Assembly: GCA_011042595.1 (NCBI GenBank)
Contig: DQWO01000225.1
Location: forward strand, 1-5,640
From: Pseudomonadota bacterium
GTDB taxonomy: Bacteria > Desulfobacterota > Anaeroferrophillalia > Anaeroferrophillales > Anaeroferrophillaceae
DNA length: 5,640 nucleotides
Direction of reading: 5' to 3'
The notes under the pieces are model-generated. The model was not told the DNA's origin, searched no databases, and saw only the letters and a program-made list of their open reading frames with translations. This document shows, in pieces, positions 1-5,640 of this stretch. A program made the position numbers and the translations under genes. The stretch's first letter is position 1. Each line of letters starts with the position of its first letter.

Positions 1-788
1 ATCAATCAAGACAAAATCTGGCCGCCGCCAGGGCCAGAAGGCCCGATGACAAAGCCAACCTGGAGCTCACCAGACAAGCCCTGGCTGTTTTGTTCGGTCA
101 ATTTAAAAGTGAGAAAAACCAGGAATCAACCCGTTCGCTTCCGGATGATCCGGTCATGTTCAAAGCCGGCGTCCCGGCAACCCTGCTGCAGCAGCGACCT
201 GACATCAAGAGCGCCTGGCTGCGGCTGCAGGCCAGCGACGCAAGACTGGCCGCGGCCATTGCCGATCGTTTTCCCAGCATCAATCTGGGGGGAAATATCG
301 GCCGGTCACAGACTGTTTTCGGCACTACACCGGTGATCGGCACTTTCTGGCAATTGCTGGCCGGTTTCAGCCAACCGCTGATTGATGGCGGTCGACGCCG
401 GGCAGAGGTGGAACGGAGCCGGGCCATGGTCCGGGAGCTGATGGCCAACTACCAGCAAAAAGTCATCGAGGCGGTGAGAGAAGTGGAAGATGCCCTGGTC
501 AAAAACCGCGCCACTGCTGAAGAAATCAATTATCTCAAACAACAGGAATTCGCCACCGGCCAGTCCCAACGCCTGGCAACTGAACGTTACCTGCAAGGCA
601 TTACTGATTACCTCCCGGTACTGACTGCCCAGCAGTTTCATTTCACTGCCCGCCGCCAGCTGCTACAGTCTCAACAACAGTTAATGGCCGCCAGAATCAG
701 CCTGGTTCGAGCTCTTGGCGGCCAATGGATGACTGAAACATTCAGGAACCGCCGTTCAAAACCCTCAACACAAGGATCAGCTTCATGA
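1..788 (+). CDS. RND efflux outer-membrane factor, NodT/OprM-like (C-terminal part, 5' end outside window)
   Basis: This is the outer-membrane channel subunit of a tripartite efflux system. It would form a trimeric barrel and periplasmic tunnel docking on the adaptor encoded next. The reading frame is open from base 3 to the TGA at 786-788 (261 visible residues), with the N-terminal part, including any lipobox, upstream of the window. Family features are visible in order: the end of a helical repeat (NLELTRQALAVLFGQ, ending near residue 33), then the start of the second structural repeat with the hallmark GVPATLLQQRPDIKSAWLRL (about residues 58-77). Next come FPSINLGG (about 91-98) and FSQPLIDGGRRRAEVERSRA (about 121-140), followed by long helices up to LVRALGGQW. 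These are the NodT-family signatures. A TTG at base 90 is an internal Leu codon inside a conserved stretch, not a start. The stop overlaps the adaptor's ATG by four bases, which places both in one operon. Family assignment is firm; the substrate is unknown. Confidence 0.93.
   Translation, partial: QSRQNLAAARARRPDDKANLELTRQALAVLFGQFKSEKNQESTRSLPDDPVMFKAGVPATLLQQRPDIKSAWLRLQASDARLAAAIADRFPSINLGGNIGRSQTVFGTTPVIGTFWQLLAGFSQPLIDGGRRRAEVERSRAMVRELMANYQQKVIEAVREVEDALVKNRATAEEINYLKQQEFATGQSQRLATERYLQGITDYLPVLTAQQFHFTARRQLLQSQQQLMAARISLVRALGGQWMTETFRNRRSKPSTQGSAS
772..776 (+). promoter_or_regulatory. Ribosome binding site of the adaptor gene
   Basis: AAGGA lies eight bases before the ATG at 785, inside the last codons of the outer-membrane factor gene. 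Its match to the anti-Shine-Dalgarno sequence and its spacing support the ATG at 785 as the start. That start also gives a short basic N-terminus followed directly by a membrane segment. Confidence 0.6.
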
Positions 789-1972
789 GTTACGCTAAAA
801 AGCTCAGGCAAATCATCATCCCGATACTCATCCTGGGATTGGGCATAGTAGTCATGTATTACCTGGTCAGTCAGCGGGCCGCCCCGAAAAAAGTGGAAAA
901 GGACCAGCCCGGAGCCCTGGTTGAAACCCTTACCGTCCACCCGGGAACACATCCCATCGATATCTCGGGAACCGGCACCGTCCAACCCCGCCAGGCGGCA
1001 TCCATTGCCCCCCAGGTCAACGGGAGAGTGGAGAAGGTAAATCCCAAACTGGTCATCGGGGGTTTCTTTTCCACCGGCGAGCTGTTATTTTCCATCGAGG
1101 ATATCGATTATCAACTAGCCCTGGAACAAGCAACCGCCAACCTGATCAAGACAGATGTTGAAGTACTTAAAATAAAAAGCCTGGCCAAAGTTGCCCGCCA
1201 GGAATGGGAACGGCTGCAGCCGGACAGCAAGGAAGAACCAAACCCGCTGGTCCTTTACGAGCCCCAGCTCCAGGGAAGCATCGCCCAGCAGACAGCGGCC
1301 AGGGCCCAGCTTGAACAAGCGGAAATCAATCTTGAACGAACAAAAATCAAGGCGCCGTTCAACTGTTTCATCCGCAGTGAAAACCTGGACCCCGGACAAT
1401 ATCTCCGGTCAGGCAGCACGGTTATTGAAATAAGCGGCACCGACAGCGCTGAAATTATCATCCCCCTGCCGAACACGGATTTTCGCTGGCTTACTATTCC
1501 CCGGGGTGAGCAAAATACCAACGGTTCAATAGCGACCATTATCCTTGACGATCAGCAGCAGACTTACCGGTTTCCAGGCCGACTGGTACGGGCGCTGGGC
1601 GAAGTGGACCCCCGCGGCCGCATGTCCCGGGTGGTAATAGCTGTTGACGATCCTTTCCACCTGCGAAAAAAAACCGACAGCTACCTGCCGGAACTTGAAA
1701 TCGGCATGTTTGTCAATGTCATCATCCATGGTCGGCAGCTGGAGCAGGTTATTTCCCTCCCCCGTGATGCCCTGAGAGACCGGGAAACCGTCTGGGTGGT
1801 TGATGATAACAACAAATTACAGATCAAACCGGTAACGGTAATCTATCGGCAGCTGAAAACCGTCCTGATCAGCGCCGGTCTCAACGATGGCGACCGGGTG
1901 GTGCTGACCAACCTCAACGGGGTGGCAAACGGAATGAAACTCAGGCCGGTAGCCCGGGAAAATCAGTCGTGA
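785..1972 (+). CDS. RND efflux periplasmic adaptor (membrane fusion protein, HlyD/AcrA type)
   Basis: This adaptor bridges the inner-membrane RND pump and the outer-membrane channel across the periplasm. The 395 residues are complete and of usual family length. A basic start (MSYAKKLRQ) leads into a hydrophobic segment at about 10-27 with no lipobox cysteine, so the protein is probably held by an uncleaved N-terminal membrane anchor. The first lipoyl half follows at about 70-105 (IAPQVNGRVEKV). A helical hairpin spans about 108-185 and carries EEPNPLVLYEPQLQ near its turn, where such hairpins contact the channel. The second lipoyl half is at about 186-215 (KIKAPFNCFIRS, LDPGQYL), then a beta-barrel (about 220-315) and a membrane-proximal domain (about 318-390, SLPRDALRDRETVWVV). 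One small oddity is FNCFI, where the more common family pattern is F-D/N-G followed by a basic residue. The gene overlaps both neighbours by four bases. Family is certain; substrate cannot be inferred. Confidence 0.95.
   Translation: MSYAKKLRQIIIPILILGLGIVVMYYLVSQRAAPKKVEKDQPGALVETLTVHPGTHPIDISGTGTVQPRQAASIAPQVNGRVEKVNPKLVIGGFFSTGELLFSIEDIDYQLALEQATANLIKTDVEVLKIKSLAKVARQEWERLQPDSKEEPNPLVLYEPQLQGSIAQQTAARAQLEQAEINLERTKIKAPFNCFIRSENLDPGQYLRSGSTVIEISGTDSAEIIIPLPNTDFRWLTIPRGEQNTNGSIATIILDDQQQTYRFPGRLVRALGEVDPRGRMSRVVIAVDDPFHLRKKTDSYLPELEIGMFVNVIIHGRQLEQVISLPRDALRDRETVWVVDDNNKLQIKPVTVIYRQLKTVLISAGLNDGDRVVLTNLNGVANGMKLRPVARENQS
1956..1960 (+). promoter_or_regulatory. Weak ribosome binding site supporting the GTG start of the pump gene
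   Basis: The purine run GGGAA begins the stretch GGGAAAA and ends eight bases before the GTG at 1969. It is only a partial Shine-Dalgarno match, so initiation probably relies on coupling to termination of the adaptor at the GTGA overlap. The alternative in-frame ATG at 1993 would remove GAVKW, which precedes the conserved N-terminal MANNHVAANLLM, and its nearest purine-rich run (GGTGG, 1975-1979) is less well spaced. GTG 1969 is therefore preferred. Confidence 0.4.
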
Positions 1973-4900
1973 ACGGTGGCGCAGTAAAATGGATGGCCAA
2001 CAACCATGTGGCCGCCAATCTGCTGATGCTGGTTCTCATCGTCGGCGGGTTGATTATGGGAATTTCGCTCAAACAGGAAATCTTCCCTGAAGTCATCCTC
2101 GACCGGGTGCTGGTTTCGGTTGCCTATCCCGGCGCCGGTCCCGAAGAGATTGAAGACGGCATCATTCTGAAAGTCGAGGAAAACCTTACCGGCATTGATG
2201 GCATCAAGGACATTCAATCCCAGGCGGCCGAGGGCATCGGCACGATCATGGCGGTCCTGGAAGACGGGGAAGACGCCAACCAGGTACTGCAGGACGTCAA
2301 GAATGCCGTCGACCGGATCATCACCTTCCCCCAGGACGCGGAGGAACCGATAGTCAGCATCCTGATCAATCGCCAGGAAGTCATCTCGGTGGTCGTCTAT
2401 GGCGATCTTTCCCCCCGAGGATTGCGGGAACAGGCGGAAATGATTCGAGATGACCTGCTGGAAAAACCGGAGATCACCCAGGTGGACCTGGGCGGCGTCC
2501 GCCCCTACGAAATTTCCATTGAAATTCCCGAGATCAACCTGAGACGCTACAATCTCACCCTCGAACAGGTTGCCCGGCGTATCCGCCAGGCCTCCCAGGA
2601 CCTGCCGGCGGGAGAAATCAAAAGCAGAGGCGGCATGATCCTGGTCCGCACCAAGGAAAAACGCTACTGGGGCCCCCAATATGCCGACATTGTGATCATC
2701 AACAACCCCGACGGCACCGAGGTTAGCTTGGGAGAACTGGGAGAAGTAAAGGATACCTTTGCCGAAACCGACGAAGAAGCCCGTTTCAATGATCATCCAG
2801 CGGCCATGATTAAAGTATTCCGGGTGGGCAAGCAAAAACCGACGGACATTTCGGCAATGGTGAAAAAATATGTTCACGAAAAGCAACTACAACTGCCGGA
2901 ATCAGTGAAGCTGGCCACCTGGAATGATACCTCTGAACTACTCCAGAGCCGGATGAACCTGCTGCGCAAAAATGCCTTTTACGGCCTGGCGCTGGTGTTC
3001 ATTGCTCTCAGCCTGTTTTTGGAAATTCGCCTGGCGCTCTGGGTGATGCTGGGCATTCCCATCTCATTCTGCGGCGCCCTGCTGCTGATGCCTTTCATGG
3101 ATGTTTCTATCAACATGATCTCACTTTTTGCCTTCATCATGGCTTTGGGGATCGTGGTTGATGATGCCATTGTCGTGGGAGAAAATGTGTATGCCCACCG
3201 GCAAAAGGGGGAACCATTCAACCAGGCATCAGTCAGGGGAACGATGGAAGTCGCCGGACCGGTGGTTTTTTCCGTTCTCACCTCCATTGTCGCCTTTATC
3301 CCCCTGCTGACCATTGAAGGCATCATGGGAAAATTCATCAAAGTCATTCCCATGGTGGTTATCAGTGTTTTGCTGATTTCCCTGATTGAATCAATTTTCG
3401 TCCTGCCGGCCCACCTGTCATGGGGAAAAGCCCGTCCCCTGGCCAGCGGTTTTTTTGGCACCATTGAACGCCTGCGGCTAAAATTCGGCAAAGTCCTGGA
3501 ACGCTTCATCCAGGGACCCTACCGCCGGTTTCTGCGCCGGTCTCTGCATAATCGCTACGCGACCCTGGCGGTTGCCATGTCCATTCTCCTGATGTCTCTT
3601 GGCCTGGTGGGAGGTGGCATCATCAAGTTCCGCTTCATGCCGGCGGTGGAAAGCGATATCATCATGGTTTCCCTGGAAATGCCCCAGGGAACTCCGGTGG
3701 AACAAACCGCCGGGATTGAAGAATATCTGGTCAAACAGGGTATGTCCACCGTCGCCGACTACGATAAAACCCTGCCGGACGGACAAAGCATTTTTCGCCA
3801 TCTCTACGCGGTGGTCGGCGGCACCATCGCCAAGGGCGGACCGGCAGGAGGTTATGCCGCCAGCAGTTCCAATCTCAGCGATATCGCCATGGTGCTCACT
3901 CCCAGTGAAAATCGTGAGATTACGGCGACGGAACTATCCCAACGCTGGCGACAACGGGTCGGCGAACTCCCCGGCATCGAATCCCTGGTTTTTACCTCGA
4001 ACCTGGTACATATGGGTGCCAATATCGATATCCAGATCGCCCATGATGATTTTAACATCCTGAGAAACGCCGCGGACCAGGTGAAGCAGACCCTGGAACT
4101 GTATCCGGGAGTCTCAGACATTGCCGATAATTTTTCCCTGGGGAAGAGAGAACTGAAAATCAGGTTAAAACCTGAAGCCCGCACCCTGGGGATTACGGAA
4201 GAAGATCTTGGGCGCCAGATTCGCGCTGCTTTTTACGGGGCTGAAGCCCTGCGCCTGCAGCGTGGCCGCAGTGAAGTCAAGATCATGGTCCGCTACCCGC
4301 AAACTGACCGCGAACATTTAAGCAGCCTGGAAGATATGCGCATCCGGACTGCAGGCGGCGGAGAACTGCCCCTGGAGCGGGCCGCCCGGATAACCGCCGG
4401 CCGGGGATACAGCGAAATCAACCGCTATAACCGCAAGCGGGTTATTGATGTCACTGCCAACGTGGATGCCCACATTGCCAACGCCGAAGAAATTCTTGCC
4501 GATATCCAGCAGACCAAACTGGCCCAGCTGTCCAGAGATTATCCCGGACTCAGCTTCTCCATGGAGGGGGAAGAAAAAGAAAGGCGTGATTCCGTCAACA
4601 GCATGAAAAAAGGTTTTCTGCTGGCGCTGCTGGGGATCTATGCCCTGCTGGCCATCCCCTTTCGCAGCTACAGCCAACCGCTGCTGATCATGACCGCCAT
4701 TCCTTTCGGGATGGTCGGGGCCCTGCTGGGACATCTAATCATGGGCTATGATTTGAGCATCCTCAGCATTTTCGGGATTGTCGCCCTCTCCGGGGTGGTG
4801 GTCAATGACTCTTTGCTGTTCATTCATACCATCAACACCAACCGCCGGCAGGGGATTAAACTGATGCCGGCGGCCATCACGGCCGGAACCAGGAGATTCC

Positions 4901-5115
4901 GCCCCATCATGCTGACTTCGCTGACCACTTTTTTCGGCCTGGTTCCCATGATTCTGGAGCAGAGCATGCAGGCAAAATTCCTCATCCCCATGGCCATCAG
5001 CCTGGGTTTCGGCATCATGTTTGCCACCGGCATCACCTTGATCCTGATTCCCAACCTCTACCTGATTCTTGAAGATTGCCGCCGGCTGCTGGGACTGCAC
5101 CAGAACGGACAATAA
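1969..5115 (+). CDS. RND-family efflux pump permease (AcrB-like superfamily, COG0841 type)
   Basis: This is the inner-membrane, proton-driven pump of the complex. The 1048 residues are full length for the family and begin at a GTG that overlaps the adaptor's stop. The duplicated RND layout is clear. TM1 is at about 15-32, and a porter region holds YPGAGPEEIEDGI (53-65). TM2-TM6 are at about 336-480, and an amphipathic linker is at about 483-523. TM7 is at about 531-551, followed by a second porter region, and TM8-TM12 lie at about 881-1030. TM4 carries GIVVDDAIVVGEN, with D398 and D399 matching the two proton-relay aspartates of AcrB (D407/D408). TM10 reads SGVVVNDSLL: the AcrB relay lysine (K940) corresponds to V945, followed by N946 and D947. 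Many non-AcrB RND pumps also lack this lysine. A Gly/Ser-rich stretch (about 617-636) lies in the second porter region. I see none of the features needed to name it a metal or a specific drug pump. There is no frameshift, and all domains look intact. Confidence 0.95.
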   Translation: MNGGAVKWMANNHVAANLLMLVLIVGGLIMGISLKQEIFPEVILDRVLVSVAYPGAGPEEIEDGIILKVEENLTGIDGIKDIQSQAAEGIGTIMAVLEDGEDANQVLQDVKNAVDRIITFPQDAEEPIVSILINRQEVISVVVYGDLSPRGLREQAEMIRDDLLEKPEITQVDLGGVRPYEISIEIPEINLRRYNLTLEQVARRIRQASQDLPAGEIKSRGGMILVRTKEKRYWGPQYADIVIINNPDGTEVSLGELGEVKDTFAETDEEARFNDHPAAMIKVFRVGKQKPTDISAMVKKYVHEKQLQLPESVKLATWNDTSELLQSRMNLLRKNAFYGLALVFIALSLFLEIRLALWVMLGIPISFCGALLLMPFMDVSINMISLFAFIMALGIVVDDAIVVGENVYAHRQKGEPFNQASVRGTMEVAGPVVFSVLTSIVAFIPLLTIEGIMGKFIKVIPMVVISVLLISLIESIFVLPAHLSWGKARPLASGFFGTIERLRLKFGKVLERFIQGPYRRFLRRSLHNRYATLAVAMSILLMSLGLVGGGIIKFRFMPAVESDIIMVSLEMPQGTPVEQTAGIEEYLVKQGMSTVADYDKTLPDGQSIFRHLYAVVGGTIAKGGPAGGYAASSSNLSDIAMVLTPSENREITATELSQRWRQRVGELPGIESLVFTSNLVHMGANIDIQIAHDDFNILRNAADQVKQTLELYPGVSDIADNFSLGKRELKIRLKPEARTLGITEEDLGRQIRAAFYGAEALRLQRGRSEVKIMVRYPQTDREHLSSLEDMRIRTAGGGELPLERAARITAGRGYSEINRYNRKRVIDVTANVDAHIANAEEILADIQQTKLAQLSRDYPGLSFSMEGEEKERRDSVNSMKKGFLLALLGIYALLAIPFRSYSQPLLIMTAIPFGMVGALLGHLIMGYDLSILSIFGIVALSGVVVNDSLLFIHTINTNRRQGIKLMPAAITAGTRRFRPIMLTSLTTFFGLVPMILEQSMQAKFLIPMAISLGFGIMFATGITLILIPNLYLILEDCRRLLGLHQNGQ

Positions 5116-5120
5116 CCCGA

Positions 5121-5194
5121 GTAGTGGGGGTCAGGTCTTGCATTTTGCAGGGGGGTCTGAGACCCCCCTGCAAAATGCAAGACCTGACCCCCAC
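5121..5194 (+). repeat. Perfect 35-bp inverted repeat (REP-like foldback element) with GTAG at its 5' edge
   Basis: Arms 5124-5158 and 5160-5194 are exact reverse complements around a single G at 5159. I checked this base by base, and pairing stops at 5123/5195. The centre is the 19-base palindrome GGGGGGTCTGAGACCCCCC (5150-5168). It is flanked by inverted copies of a unit running GGGGGTCAGGTCTTGC then ATTTTGCA. GTAG at 5121-5124 sits at the left edge only, so the element has a direction. GTAG or similar tetranucleotides beside a foldback are the mark of REP sequences handled by RAYT transposases, hence the call, which is inference. The element fills most of the gap between two convergent genes, starting nine bases after the pump's stop codon and ending 11 bases before the stop codon of the opposing gene. 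RNA from either strand would fold into a very stable hairpin, but no T-tract follows on either side, so a canonical terminator role is not supported. Confidence 0.85.
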
Positions 5195-5205
5195 CCCCTT
5201 AAAAC

Positions 5206-5640
5206 CTACCTCGATTCCAATCCTTTCACCAGGCCGCGGATCATCAGGTTATAGGGCGTTTCCATCCCCACCCGCTTGCCATATTCAACGATTTTCCCGT
5301 TGATAAAATCCACCTCAGTCCGCCGTTTATTCTCAATGTCCATCAACATGGAAGGCTTATGGTCACCAGCATTCTTCATGTAATTAATCGCGTAAGGATA
5401 ATATTCCCAGCCCAGGTTGAGTTCATTGGCCCGGGCCACATTGATCGCTTCCTTGGCCAGCTGATCAACCAGCTGAAAAACAATCGGGTCGCGCATGGCC
5501 TCGGCCATGGTCATCCCGGTCACCGCGCAGACAGGATTCATGCAGGCGTTCATAATCGATTTCCGCCAGACCATATCAAGAATGTCATCAGTCCGCTCGG
5601 TGGTCAGCCCGCCCTTGGACAGAGCTGCGGCAATCGCTTC
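5206..5640 (-). CDS. panE: Ketopantoate reductase family protein (2-dehydropantoate 2-reductase), C-terminal part
   Basis: Family members reduce 2-dehydropantoate to pantoate with NADPH in the cytoplasm, a step of pantothenate and CoA synthesis. The frame is open from the window edge to the TAG (complement of 5206-5208), giving 144 visible residues. This is the helical ApbA C-terminal domain, and the N-terminal Rossmann domain lies outside the window. Aligned from memory with E. coli PanE, the active-site residues are kept. WRKSIMNACMN supplies the catalytic Lys (K176 equivalent) and two Asn (N180, N184). SMLMDI supplies Ser (S244), and TEVDFING supplies Glu (E256) at the same 12-residue spacing from that Ser. 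An ATG at 5574 falls inside the conserved DMVWRK stretch, and coding continues upstream of it, so it is not the start. The gene converges on the efflux operon with no evident functional link. Paralogous reductases acting on other 2-oxo acids share this fold, so family is surer than substrate. Confidence 0.88.
   Translation of the reverse strand, partial: EAIAAALSKGGLTTERTDDILDMVWRKSIMNACMNPVCAVTGMTMAEAMRDPIVFQLVDQLAKEAINVARANELNLGWEYYPYAINYMKNAGDHKPSMLMDIENKRRTEVDFINGKIVEYGKRVGMETPYNLMIRGLVKGLESR

Noticed and set aside
90..788. Treating the TTG at 90 as the start of the outer-membrane factor.
   Set aside because: The frame is open back to base 3, and the upstream residues match the family, so the codon is an internal leucine.
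1963..2886. 307-codon open frame on the - strand, antisense to the pump gene.
   Set aside because: It lies wholly opposite a clear RND coding region, resembles no family I recognise, and its composition is what the complement of a GC-rich gene gives.
2979..3509. Other - strand open frames opposite the pump gene (for example 2979-3509, 4318-4734 and 4735-5112).
   Set aside because: They are shadows of the RND gene, with repetitive, biased residues and no family features.
5124..5194. CRISPR repeat or phage attachment site.
   Set aside because: There is one palindrome only, with no spaced array, no nearby integrase and no tRNA gene.
5116..5205. G-quadruplex formed by the G-runs of the repeat.
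   Set aside because: There are only three long G-runs on the - strand near each other and two on the + strand, with long loops. Hairpin pairing of these runs would be far more stable.
5069..5303. Small + strand open frames running through the palindrome (5069-5254 and 5076-5303).
   Set aside because: They overlap the end of the pump gene, the repeat and the opposing gene, have no credible ribosome site, and show no recognisable protein sequence.
5206..5574. Treating the ATG at 5574 as the start of the ketopantoate reductase-like gene.
   Set aside because: Coding continues in frame to the window edge with family-like sequence, and a start here would remove the whole Rossmann domain.

Overview
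The window holds most of a three-gene tripartite efflux operon on the + strand, then a short gap containing a striking perfect palindrome, then the 3' part of a convergent ketopantoate reductase-type gene on the - strand. The organism is Gram-negative: the operon encodes an outer-membrane channel, a periplasmic adaptor and an inner-membrane RND pump. Base composition is moderately GC-rich by eye. The protein sequences would suit a proteobacterium in the broad sense, including the former deltaproteobacteria (Desulfobacterota), but nothing here fixes the lineage.

Layout. Bases 1-788 are the C-terminal 261 codons of a NodT/OprM-like outer-membrane factor whose start lies upstream of the window. 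Bases 785-1972 are a complete HlyD/AcrA-type membrane fusion protein (395 aa). Bases 1969-5115 are a complete RND permease (1048 aa). Both junctions are 4-base stop/start overlaps (ATGA, then GTGA), so the genes are almost certainly co-transcribed and translationally coupled, with the order channel-adaptor-pump. Together they would form a complex spanning both membranes, driven by the proton gradient. The substrate cannot be read from the sequence.

Bases 5116-5205 lie between the convergent genes. They are almost filled by a perfect inverted repeat, two 35-base arms around a single G (5124-5194), preceded by a GTAG tetranucleotide at 5121-5124. This resembles the REP-type foldback elements mobilised by REP-associated tyrosine transposases (RAYTs). 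It is the least ordinary feature of the window. It has no adjacent T-tract, so it is not a textbook intrinsic terminator, although it may still separate the two convergent transcripts.

Bases 5206-5640 (- strand) encode the last 144 residues of a ketopantoate reductase (PanE/ApbA) family protein with its C-domain active-site residues intact. It has no evident functional link to the efflux operon. I found no RNA gene, CRISPR array, complete insertion sequence, or obviously new multi-gene system.
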